Shown here in pieces: positions 7,377-13,921 of a stretch of DNA of 13,921 nucleotides (position 1 is its first letter; each line of letters begins with the position of its first letter). Origin of the DNA: Desulfofustis sp964433645 (lineage in GTDB: Bacteria > Desulfobacterota > Desulfobulbia > Desulfobulbales > Desulfocapsaceae). The stretch lies in assembly GCA_964433645.1 (NCBI GenBank), contig CAYSSK010000101.1, positions 1-13,921 on the forward strand, read 5' to 3'. Made by a program: the position numbers and the translations under genes. Below the pieces are notes generated by a model. That model worked only from the letters and a program-made list of their open reading frames with translations, was not told where the DNA came from and did no database searches.

Positions 7377-10300
7377 ATGAGCAACACGGAGAGTAAACCG
7401 AGCGGCTTCGCCGGCAAACTGGCCGCCGCCTTCATCAACTCGAAACTGACCCCACTGGGTATCATCGCCTCGCTGCTGCTCGGCATCCTCGCCGTAGCCA
7501 TGCTGCCGCGTGAGGAAGAACCGCAGATCAAGGTGCCGATGATCGACGTGATGGTGGCCATGGAAGGCGCCACGCCCAAAGAGATCGAGGAGCAGGTCAC
7601 CATCCCGATGGAAAAGCTGCTCTACGAGCTGCCCGATGTCGAATACATCTATTCCACGTCGATGGCCGGCAAGAGTCTGCTCATCGTCCGCTTCTACGTC
7701 GGGGCCGACCTGGAAACCGCCATCGTCCGGCTCAACCAGAAACTGGCCACCAATTTCGACCGCATCCCGCACAACGTCTCGCAGCCGCTGGTCAAACCGC
7801 ACACCATCGACGATGTGCCGATCCTGGCCCTGACCCTGCACAGTCCGAACTACGACCATTTTATGCTGCGCCGCCTGGCCGCCCAGATCGACGATGCGAT
7901 CAAGAGCATCCCGTCGGTTGCCGAAACAAGCCTGATCGGCGGCACCAGGCGGCAGGTTACCGTCCGGCTCGACCCGCTGCGGCTCGCCTCCCGCGATATC
8001 TCGATCAACCAGCTGGTGCCGGTGCTCCGGCAGGCCAACCAGCAGCGCTATTCCGGGGTGCTGACCAGCGGCAACCGGGACATCGAGTTGCAGACCGGCT
8101 CGTTTTTGGCCAGCGTCGAAGAGGTGGGCCGGATCGTCGTCGGCGTCTACGGGGGCAAACCGGTCTATCTCGAAGAAGTCGCCGAGATCATCGACGGCCC
8201 CGAAGAACCGTCGACCTACGTGCTGTTCGGCGCACCCGACCGCCATGACCCGGAAGCGGCGGTGACCATCTCGGTCGCCAAACGGCCGGGTGCCAACGCG
8301 GTCAGCGTCGTGGCGGCGGTGCTCGACAAGGTGGACAGCCTCAAGGGAACGCTCATTCCGGCAGATATCGAGGTCAGCGTCACCAGGGACTACGGGGCGA
8401 CCGCCTCGGAGAAATCAAACGAATTGCTGCTGCACATGGGCATCGCCGTGTTCGGCGTGGCCCTGCTCATTCTGCTCTTTCTCGGCTGGCGCGAATCGAT
8501 CGTGGTGATGCTGGCCATCCCGTCGACGCTGGCCCTGACCCTGCTCGTCTTTTATCTCTACGGCTACACGCTCAACCGGATTACGCTGTTCGCGCTGATC
8601 TTCTCCATCGGTATCCTGGTCGACGACGCCATCGTCGTCGTCGAGAACATCGTTCGCCACCTGCGGCTTCCCGGAAATCGCGACCGCTCGATGGCAACCG
8701 TCGCGGTGGAGGCGGTCAGCGAGGTCGGCAACCCGACCATCCTGGCCACCTGGGCGGTGATCGCCGCCATTTTGCCGATGGCCTTCGTCGGCGGCCTGAT
8801 GGGCCCGTACATGCGGCCCATCCCGGTCGGCGCCTCGGCGGCGATGATCTTCTCGCTGGCCATCGCCTTTACCGTCACCCCGTGGGCGGCGATCCATATC
8901 CTGAAACGCCGGAAACACGGGAGCGGGGCCGACCACGACCAGGTTCCTGACGACCTGTTCACCCGACTCTACCACCGGATCATGGACCCGCTGCTGGGCC
9001 ACGGCGGCTGGCGGGCGATCTTTTTTATCGGCATCACCGTGCTGCTGCTCGGCGCGATGGCCATGGTCGGTTTCGGTCTGGTCAAGGTGAAGATGCTGCC
9101 GTTTGACAACAAGAGCGAGTTCCAGGTGATCCTCGATCTGCCCGAGGGCAGCACCCTGGAACAGACTTCACGAGCGGCGCTGGAGATGGCCCGGGTGATA
9201 AACGGTGATCCGGCGGTGGTCGACTACCAGGTCTATGTCGGTACCGCTTCGCCGTATAACTTCAACGGCCTGGTGCGCCACTATTTCCTGCGCTCCGGCC
9301 CCCACCTGGCCGATATCCAGGTGAACCTGCTGCCCAAGCATGCGCGCAGCATAAACAGCCACGACATCGCCAAGCGGGTGCGGCCCGAGCTGGCGGCCAT
9401 TGCCGAGCAATACGGCGCCGCCCTGGTCGTTGCCGAAGTACCGCCGGGCCCGCCGGTCCTGCAGACCCTGGTGGCCGAAATCTACGGCCCGACCGCCGAG
9501 AGCCGGGTCAGACTGGCCGAACAGGTCAAGCAGATCTTCGCCGACACCGACGGCGTCGTCGATATCGACTGGTACCGGGAGGCTGAACGATCCCGTACGG
9601 TGATCACCGTCGACAAGGAAAAAGCGGCGCTCAGCGGCATCACCGAGGGCCAGATCACCCGGGCCATCCGCATGGCCGTGGCCGGGTTGTCTATCGATCT
9701 CTACCACCAGCCGCGCGACAAGGAGCCGATCAACCTGGTGCTCGAGCTGCCGCGCTCGCAGCGAGCCCGGGTCGACGAGCTGCTCAACCTGTCGCTGCGC
9801 TCCGAGCAGAGCAACCAGGCCCCGCTCGTGCCGCTGCGCGAACTGGTCCATATCTCCGAGGCGCCGGTGGAGCAGCCGATCTACCGGAAGAATCTCAAAC
9901 CGGTCCTTTATGTGACCGGCGACGTGGCCGGAGCGGTGGAAAGCCCGGTCTACGCCATTTTCGACATGAACGAGCGGATCAAGGCGCTGGACGCGACATC
10001 ATTTGCCGGGGCGGCGGCGGACCTGACCATCTACAATTTGTTCCAGCCGTTTAACGAGCGGCAGCCGGCGATGAAATGGGACGGCGAGTGGCATATCACG
10101 CTGGAGGTGTTCCGCGATCTCGGCCTGGCGTTTTGCGTGGTGCTGATCCTCATCTACATGCTGATGGTCGGCTGGTTCAAGAACTACGTGACGCCGCTGG
10201 TGGTCATGGCCGCCATCCCCTTCTCGCTGATCGGCATCCTGCCGGCCCACTGGGCCTTTGGCGCGTTTTTCACGGCCACCTCGATGATCGGCTTCATGGC

Positions 10301-10589
10301 CGGGGCCGGCATCGTCGTGCGCAACTCGATCATCCTCGTCGATTTCATCGAGCTGCGCCTGAAAGACGGCCTGCCGCTCGCCGAGGCGGTGGTCGAGGCC
10401 GGCGCCGTGCGCTTCCGGCCGATGCTGCTGACCGCCCTGGCCGTCGTCGTCGGCGCTTCGGTGATCCTCGCCGACCCGATCTTCCAGGGGCTGGCCATCT
10501 CGCTGATGTTCGGCGAGATCGCCTCGCTGCTGGTCAGCCGGATGGCGGTGCCGGTCATGTATTACGTGGTCAAGAAGCACCAGCACTAA
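7377..10589 (+). CDS. RND efflux permease (AcrB-like inner-membrane pump)
   Basis: A 1070-residue proton-driven RND transporter, the inner-membrane motor of the tripartite pump. TM1 is at about 27-44, followed by PREEEPQI, a hallmark of this family. A large periplasmic loop leads to a TM2-TM6 block (about 350-520). TM7 (about 548-572), a second periplasmic loop and a TM8-TM12 block (about 920-1065) complete the duplicated RND plan. TM4 holds the proton-relay pair Asp416-Asp417 (bases 8622-8627) in ILVDDAIVVVENI, equivalent to AcrB D407/D408. In TM10 the AcrB Lys940 position is Arg982 (VVRNSIILVDF, codon 10320-10322), a conservative change. ATG 7377 is chosen because an in-frame start at 7281 lies inside the adaptor gene and would add non-family sequence; the ribosome site is weak. 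Hydrophobic drug or organic efflux is more likely than metal export, but this is not proven. Confidence 0.94.
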   Translation: MSNTESKPSGFAGKLAAAFINSKLTPLGIIASLLLGILAVAMLPREEEPQIKVPMIDVMVAMEGATPKEIEEQVTIPMEKLLYELPDVEYIYSTSMAGKSLLIVRFYVGADLETAIVRLNQKLATNFDRIPHNVSQPLVKPHTIDDVPILALTLHSPNYDHFMLRRLAAQIDDAIKSIPSVAETSLIGGTRRQVTVRLDPLRLASRDISINQLVPVLRQANQQRYSGVLTSGNRDIELQTGSFLASVEEVGRIVVGVYGGKPVYLEEVAEIIDGPEEPSTYVLFGAPDRHDPEAAVTISVAKRPGANAVSVVAAVLDKVDSLKGTLIPADIEVSVTRDYGATASEKSNELLLHMGIAVFGVALLILLFLGWRESIVVMLAIPSTLALTLLVFYLYGYTLNRITLFALIFSIGILVDDAIVVVENIVRHLRLPGNRDRSMATVAVEAVSEVGNPTILATWAVIAAILPMAFVGGLMGPYMRPIPVGASAAMIFSLAIAFTVTPWAAIHILKRRKHGSGADHDQVPDDLFTRLYHRIMDPLLGHGGWRAIFFIGITVLLLGAMAMVGFGLVKVKMLPFDNKSEFQVILDLPEGSTLEQTSRAALEMARVINGDPAVVDYQVYVGTASPYNFNGLVRHYFLRSGPHLADIQVNLLPKHARSINSHDIAKRVRPELAAIAEQYGAALVVAEVPPGPPVLQTLVAEIYGPTAESRVRLAEQVKQIFADTDGVVDIDWYREAERSRTVITVDKEKAALSGITEGQITRAIRMAVAGLSIDLYHQPRDKEPINLVLELPRSQRARVDELLNLSLRSEQSNQAPLVPLRELVHISEAPVEQPIYRKNLKPVLYVTGDVAGAVESPVYAIFDMNERIKALDATSFAGAAADLTIYNLFQPFNERQPAMKWDGEWHITLEVFRDLGLAFCVVLILIYMLMVGWFKNYVTPLVVMAAIPFSLIGILPAHWAFGAFFTATSMIGFMAGAGIVVRNSIILVDFIELRLKDGLPLAEAVVEAGAVRFRPMLLTALAVVVGASVILADPIFQGLAISLMFGEIASLLVSRMAVPVMYYVVKKHQH

Positions 10590-10652
10590 GAATAACGCGA
10601 ACCACCAACCAGACCGAAAGAAGATGGTGTGGCATACTGGTACGGATTGTGC

Positions 10653-10661
10653 TGTTATAAT
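10653..10661 (+). promoter_or_regulatory. Extended -10 promoter (TGTTATAAT) for the mod-type operon
   Basis: A perfect TATAAT at 10656-10661 is preceded by TGn, giving a full extended -10 element. At the standard 17-base spacing the -35 position reads CATACT (10633-10638), only two matches to TTGACA, which extended -10 promoters tolerate. Transcription would start near 10668, about 114 bases before the ATG at 10782. Confidence 0.6.
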
Positions 10662-10715
10662 TGAAAAGAGGCTATTGTTCGCGGCAAGCGGTGACGAAGC
10701 CCCTCATTATTGGTT

Positions 10716-10742
10716 ACGGGGATACATTTACGTACGTCCCGT
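10716..10742. repeat. Inverted repeat ACGGG-N17-CCCGT with internal ACGTACGT palindrome
   Basis: Perfect 5-base arms at 10716-10720 and 10738-10742 enclose 17 bases that include the 8-base palindrome ACGTACGT (10730-10737). It lies downstream of the predicted start site and upstream of the ribosome site. It could be a repressor operator or an RNA stem in the leader. Short arms make chance occurrence possible. Confidence 0.3.
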
Positions 10743-10767
10743 TCGACAAGAATGTAACAAGGCAGAC

Positions 10768-10774
10768 AAAGGAG
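10768..10774 (+). promoter_or_regulatory. Shine-Dalgarno AAAGGAG for the binding protein gene
   Basis: AAAGGAG ends 7 bases before the ATG at 10782. It is the strongest ribosome site in the window and fixes the start of the signal peptide, fitting the need for high amounts of a periplasmic binding protein. Confidence 0.7.
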
Positions 10775-10781
10775 CCAAATC

Positions 10782-11639
10782 ATGCAAGCACGCAGATCAA
10801 TTTCTGCCCTGATATTCTGTTTAGCAATGAGTGCAGGCAGTGGGTCAGCCCAGGCGGCCGACCGCCTGCTGGTTTATGCAGGGGCGGCCTCACAGCCGCC
10901 AACCGAAGAAGCCGCCGCGGCGTATCGGGAGAAAACCGGCGTTCAGGTCGATGTGGTCTTCGGCGGTTCCGGATACGTGCTGTCGCAGATGAAACTCGCC
11001 AAGCAGGGCGATCTCTATTTTCCCGGCTCCTCCGACTATATGGAAAAGGCAAAACGCGATGGCGATGTGTTGCCTGAAACCGAAAAGGTGATCGTCTACC
11101 TGGTACCCTCTATCAACGTGCAAAAGGGCAACCCGCACCACATTCGCACGCTGAAGGATCTGACCAAGCCGGGACTGCGGGTTGCCATCGCCAATCCGGA
11201 AGGGGTCTGTGTCGGGGCCTATGCGGTGGAGATTCTGGAAAGGGAATTCTCTTCCGCCGAAAAGGCGGCCTTCAAGAACAATCTTGCCAATTACACCGGC
11301 TCCTGCGAAAAAACCGCAACGGCAATCTCACTGAAGCAGGCCGACGCCGTCATCGGCTGGCGGGTTTTCCAATACTGGGACCCGGAGCGGATCGAGACCA
11401 TCGCGCTGCCCAAAGAGCAGATTCCTCGTGTCGGCTATATCCCCATCGCCATCTCAAAATTCTCCACGGATCACGCGGCCGCTCAGTCCTTTATCGATTT
11501 TCTCACCGGCCCGGATGGGCAAAAAATATTTGCCGGATACCGATATTTCGCCACGCCCGAGGAGGCCTTCGCCTGGCTGGGAGAGAAAAAACCTGTGGGC
11601 GGCGAGTACGTGGTGCCTGCCGATTGGCTGAAGAAATAG
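10782..11639 (+). CDS. ModA-like periplasmic oxyanion-binding protein of an ABC importer
   Basis: A 285-residue secreted solute-binding protein. A Sec signal peptide covers residues 1 to about 25 (basic MQARR, hydrophobic core, cleavage near AQA/AD). The mature protein opens with RLLVYAGAAS (28-37) and continues with TEEAAAAYREKTGVQVDVVFGGSG (41-64) and GDLYFPGSSDYMEKA (76-90). This follows the type II binding-protein plan of ModA, where an early Ser and the FGxSG Ser bind the oxyanion. The VAIANPEGVCVGAYAVEIL segment (134-152) matches the ModA NPE...G.YA region. Departures include AGAASQP in place of the usual AAASL start and GWRV (192-195) in place of the usual tyrosine-bearing segment. Cys143 and Cys175 could form a disulfide. 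It is followed 4 bases later by a ModB-like permease, then ModC. Molybdate or tungstate is the best guess; another oxyanion is possible. Confidence 0.8.
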   Translation: MQARRSISALIFCLAMSAGSGSAQAADRLLVYAGAASQPPTEEAAAAYREKTGVQVDVVFGGSGYVLSQMKLAKQGDLYFPGSSDYMEKAKRDGDVLPETEKVIVYLVPSINVQKGNPHHIRTLKDLTKPGLRVAIANPEGVCVGAYAVEILEREFSSAEKAAFKNNLANYTGSCEKTATAISLKQADAVIGWRVFQYWDPERIETIALPKEQIPRVGYIPIAISKFSTDHAAAQSFIDFLTGPDGQKIFAGYRYFATPEEAFAWLGEKKPVGGEYVVPADWLKK

Positions 11640-11643
11640 ATTC

Positions 11644-12423
11644 ATGATCAGCCTGAAACAAACGAGCATCGGGGCCGCTTTCGCGGTCCTGGCGCTCTAT
11701 GGCGGTTTGATCGTCTCGCTGGCCTGGTTTCTCGACGGGACGACGCTGCGGGAAGCTTTGTTCTCAGATCGCACGCTGTTTTCCGTGAACCTGTCGCTGG
11801 TGGCCGCCACGGTGGCCACGGTCCTTGCCTTGCTCCTTGCCATCCCCGCCGCCTATGCGCTGTCCCGTTTCACTTTTCCTGGAAAAGGCGCGGCCGAGAC
11901 CGTGCTGGAATTCCCCATCATCGTCTCCCCGGCGGCGCTTGGCGCTATTATCCTTATTTTCTTCAACAACCCGCTGGGAGAGTGGCTGCAAACCAATGTG
12001 ATATATTTTGTCTTCACCTTCGCGGGCATCGTCTTGGCACAGTTTATCACCATCCTTGGTCTGGCGGTGCGGATGCTCAAGACCGCCTATGACGAGGTGC
12101 CGGTAGAGTTGGAAACCGTGGCCCGCACCTTGGGCGGAAGTCCACGCCACGTGTTTTTCACCGTGACGCTGCCGCTGGCGCGAAACGGCCTCATCGCCGC
12201 CTTCATCCTCACCTGGGCCAAGGCGCTCGGCGAATTCGGGGCGACGCTGATGGTGGCCGGAAGTATGGCAATGCGCACGGAAACGCTGCCCATCGCCATT
12301 TTCATGCGCTTGTCCAGTGCCGACATAGAGGGAACCGTGGCTCTCATCCTCGTCCTGGTCGGTATCGGCCTGACTGCGCTGTATACAGCACGTCGCCTGT
12401 TGCGGAGGAGCGCGCATGTTTGA
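11644..12423 (+). CDS. modB: ModB-like ABC importer permease
   Basis: A 259-residue inner-membrane permease that would form the homodimeric channel of the importer. Hydrophobic segments lie at about 12-29, 46-70, 90-108, 118-140, 182-206 and 231-250. The cytoplasmic coupling (EAA) loop is ETVARTLGGSPRHVFFTVTLPL (157-178), the standard contact with the ATPase. ALGEFGATLMVAGS (195-208) followed by RTETLPIAIF (211-220) is the characteristic ModB/CysT-type end. The start at 11644 lies 4 bases after the binding-protein stop; only a weak GAAGAAA-like ribosome site precedes it, so translation is probably coupled. The last 8 bases overlap the ATPase gene. The ModB family is clear; the exact oxyanion follows the binding protein and is inferred. 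Confidence 0.88.
   Translation: MISLKQTSIGAAFAVLALYGGLIVSLAWFLDGTTLREALFSDRTLFSVNLSLVAATVATVLALLLAIPAAYALSRFTFPGKGAAETVLEFPIIVSPAALGAIILIFFNNPLGEWLQTNVIYFVFTFAGIVLAQFITILGLAVRMLKTAYDEVPVELETVARTLGGSPRHVFFTVTLPLARNGLIAAFILTWAKALGEFGATLMVAGSMAMRTETLPIAIFMRLSSADIEGTVALILVLVGIGLTALYTARRLLRRSAHV
12404..12410 (+). promoter_or_regulatory. Shine-Dalgarno GGAGGAG for the importer ATPase
   Basis: GGAGGAG ends 5 bases before the ATG at 12416, inside the permease gene, and supports the overlapping start. Confidence 0.65.
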
Positions 12424-13495
12424 AGTCGAGGCACTGAGGGCACGGGTGGGCGGTTTCGCCCTGCATGGCATCGATCTCTCGCTTCGCCAGGGCGAGTGTC
12501 ACGCCGTGCTGGGACCGTCCGGCTCCGGCAAGAGCACGTTGCTGAACGCCATACTCGGGTCTATTCCCGTCACCGCCGGGCAGATACGTCTGGGGGGCAA
12601 CGATATTACCCGCTGGCCCATGGAGCGGCGCCGTCTGGGCTATGTTCCGCAGCACCTGGGCCTGTTTCCGCATTTATCGGTGCGTGACAACCTCAGTTAC
12701 AGCGCCCGCGCCCGCAAACTCGCCCGTGACGACTTTGTCCCGCTGCTCGACAAACTTGTCGAGATTACCGGCATGGGTCATCTCCTCGACCGGCGAATAG
12801 CCACCCTCTCGGGAGGCGAACGCCAACGAGTGGCCCTTGTTCGCGCTCTGGCGGCCTCTCCCCGTCTGGTGTTGCTGGACGAACCATTCACCGCCCTGAA
12901 CGAGGCTCTGCGCCGGGAATTATGGTGGCTGGTCAAGGAATTGCAGCGTGAGCGCGGCCTTTCGGCATTACTCATCACCCACGACCTGACCGAAGCGTAT
13001 TTCCTGGCCGAGAACATCACCGTCCTGATCAATGGCCGCCAAGAACAAAGCGACAACAAGACAACGATCTACCGCCAGCCGGCCAATCTCGACGTGGCCC
13101 GCTTTCTCGCCATCAAGAACCTCTTTCCGGCAACCGTGGTGGCAACGGCAGGAGAATTCATCGACGTCGATTGCCCCTGTCTGGGGCGCCGCTTCAGGCT
13201 CCGCGGGCAGACCCCGGTAGGCACGGCAGTCCGCATCGGAATCCGATCCGAGGACATCATGCTTCGCGACGAAGGCCACCCGCCCCGCCCTGATGATTGC
13301 ATTCTTTCAGGTACTATCCGGCTTATCGATATGGGCGCGAACGTGGCAATGCATTTCCATGCCGGTCACCTGCCGTCCGCTATCGAGATCATAACATCGC
13401 GACGGGTGGTACAGTGCTTCAGGATTGAGAGCGACCACACCCGGGTGACCATCGCCCTGCCGTCTTCGGCGATGTTCTGGGTCCGTGACCAATGA
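12416..13495 (+). CDS. modC: ModC-like importer ATPase with C-terminal regulatory domain
   Basis: A 359-residue cytoplasmic ATPase that would drive the importer. Motifs: Walker A GPSGSGKST (33-41), Q-loop Gln79, signature LSGGERQRVALVRALA (131-146), Walker B LVLLDEP with Asp155 and Glu156, and switch His189 in ITHD. All catalytic residues are present. Residues about 235-359 form a TOBE/MOP-like domain: NLFPATVV (236-243), a VRIGIRSEDIML segment (272-283) and ILSGTIRLIDMGANV (296-310). In ModC this domain binds oxyanion and can inhibit transport. It overlaps the permease gene by 8 bases and is the last gene before a terminator. Length and domain order are normal for ModC/CysA-type importer ATPases; ModC is preferred because of the permease and binding protein beside it. 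Confidence 0.88.
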   Translation: MFEVEALRARVGGFALHGIDLSLRQGECHAVLGPSGSGKSTLLNAILGSIPVTAGQIRLGGNDITRWPMERRRLGYVPQHLGLFPHLSVRDNLSYSARARKLARDDFVPLLDKLVEITGMGHLLDRRIATLSGGERQRVALVRALAASPRLVLLDEPFTALNEALRRELWWLVKELQRERGLSALLITHDLTEAYFLAENITVLINGRQEQSDNKTTIYRQPANLDVARFLAIKNLFPATVVATAGEFIDVDCPCLGRRFRLRGQTPVGTAVRIGIRSEDIMLRDEGHPPRPDDCILSGTIRLIDMGANVAMHFHAGHLPSAIEIITSRRVVQCFRIESDHTRVTIALPSSAMFWVRDQ

Positions 13496-13531
13496 GCCGG
13501 CACTCGGCTTTCATCTGCCTCGGAAACCTGC

Positions 13532-13557
13532 TTGCCGGCACTGACGGCGGCTTTTTT
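13532..13557 (+). terminator. Probable intrinsic terminator of the mod-type operon
   Basis: The stem TTGCCG (13532-13537) / CGGCGG (13545-13550) has four G-C pairs plus two U-G wobbles around a 7-base GCACTGA loop, followed by C and six T (13552-13557). It lies 37 bases after the ATPase stop in the gap between convergent genes. The stem is short, so strength is uncertain. Confidence 0.55.
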
Positions 13558-13565
13558 CTCAGCGC

Positions 13566-13921
13566 TCAGCAATCCGGCCGATTAAACTGAAGGCAAACCA
13601 GCCGCTGTCCGGTTTCGGGGAGCAAGCGGACGATCTGTGTCCCGTCTGTCTCAGTTCGGGCGGCAACGACTCGGGCGCCGCGGCACTGCCATGGAGTCGC
13701 TCCGGGCTGACGGATCTTCAGCGTCAACGGAGCGCGCCGGGGAGCGAGACGAGCAAGACGGTGCAGGTCGATGATGACGCCGCCGTCGCCGGCCCGGCAG
13801 GCTGCCAGATAATAATAGGCCGCCTGGTTCCAGCAGTCGGCGGCATCTTCGGCCACCATTCGCAGGAAGTCGTCCGCCGTCGCCCGAACCAGGGCTGCCC
13901 ATCGATCGACGATCTCGCCGC
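13566..13921 (-). CDS. Unrecognised protein, C-terminal part, 5' truncated by the window edge
   Basis: On the minus strand a frame is open from the right edge to a TGA at 13566-13568, giving about 118 residues; an ATG at 13857-13859 is probably internal, because readable sequence such as EIVDRWAALVRATADDFLRM precedes it. The N-terminal half looks like an acidic helical segment (VAEDAADCWNQAAYYYLAAC), followed by GGVIIDLHRL and a beta-rich basic tail with alternating Val/Arg/Thr, ending QFNRPDC. No membrane helix or signal peptide is visible. I do not recognise the family. It is convergent with the mod-type operon, with a 70-base gap holding that operon's terminator. Codon composition is similar to the GC-rich neighbours, which supports a real gene. 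Confidence 0.55.
   Translation of the reverse strand, partial: GEIVDRWAALVRATADDFLRMVAEDAADCWNQAAYYYLAACRAGDGGVIIDLHRLARLAPRRAPLTLKIRQPGATPWQCRGARVVAARTETDGTQIVRLLPETGQRLVCLQFNRPDC

Larger units (their letters stand above)
10590..10781. other. 192-bp intergenic leader region of the mod-type operon
   Basis: No gene was found here. The region is clearly AT-richer than the RND genes. It carries an extended -10 promoter (10653-10661), an inverted repeat ACGGG-N17-CCCGT (10716-10742) that contains the 8-bp palindrome ACGTACGT (10730-10737), and a strong ribosome site. The predicted untranslated leader is about 110 bases, long enough for a regulatory RNA or operator. I could not match it to the ModE operator or to the molybdenum-cofactor riboswitch consensus by eye. 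No terminator for the RND operon was recognised. Confidence 0.6.

Noticed and set aside
8415..9851. Long minus-strand open frames (195 and 227 codons) opposite the RND permease
   Set aside because: They are antisense shadows of a conserved RND gene with composition-driven His/Gln/Asp-rich translations.
10630..10653. Possible sigma-54 promoter (TGGCAT at 10630-10635)
   Set aside because: The base pair at the required -12 position, 10 bases after the GG, is CG and not GC, so the -24/-12 pattern fails.
10662..10781. Molybdenum-cofactor riboswitch in the importer leader
   Set aside because: Only short CCCC/GGGG and ACGGG/CCCGT pairings were found and no consensus core could be recognised by eye. 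A covariance search would decide.
10624..11077. Plus-strand open frames of 62 and 138 codons overlapping the leader and the binding-protein start
   Set aside because: They run through the promoter and out of frame into the binding-protein gene, with no ribosome site or recognisable product.
13651..13902. Alternative 83-codon minus-strand frame at the right edge
   Set aside because: The translation is Arg/Gly/Ser/Pro-rich low complexity, typical of a shadow. The other frame ending at 13566 has more protein-like composition.

Overview
The window is a GC-rich (mostly about 65% by eye), densely packed stretch of a Gram-negative chromosome. Diderm character is shown directly by a TolC-type outer-membrane channel with a signal peptide, a lipoprotein adaptor and periplasmic binding proteins. 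The gene repertoire and codon style fit a Desulfobacterota-like (former Deltaproteobacteria) bacterium, but this is a low-confidence inference. No rRNA, tRNA, CRISPR array, insertion sequence or phage gene was seen.

There are four blocks. (1) 1-4711, plus strand: two tandem half-size ABC exporters of the MdlA/MdlB (YheI/YheH, BmrC/BmrD) type, the first cut by the left edge, followed 21 bp later by a GT4-like glycosyltransferase. The ATPase motifs of the two exporters are complementary: the first has Asp for the catalytic Glu, Asn for the switch His and an intact LSGGQ; the second has intact Glu and His but a degenerate LSTGE. This is what an obligate heterodimer with one canonical and one degenerate ATP site looks like. 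(2) 4929-10589, plus strand: a tripartite RND efflux operon in the order TolC-like channel, lipoprotein periplasmic adaptor, RND permease. It is preceded by a 217-bp AT-richer gap with a candidate sigma-70 promoter. (3) 10782-13495, plus strand: a ModABC-type oxyanion (molybdate or tungstate) importer with binding protein, permease and ATPase. It sits behind a 192-bp leader region with a perfect extended -10 element and ends at a plausible intrinsic terminator. (4) 13566-13921, minus strand: the C-terminal part of an unrecognised protein, convergent with the mod operon and running off the right edge.

In function, the window handles transport across both membranes: export of an unknown, perhaps glycosylated, substrate (block 1), efflux of small molecules through the outer membrane (block 2), and uptake of a metal oxyanion for molybdenum/tungsten enzymes (block 3). 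I do not see a clearly new multi-gene system. The points most worth a second look are the asymmetric ABC pair with its linked glycosyltransferase, the binding protein that departs from the usual ModA motifs, the mod leader, and the unidentified right-edge gene.
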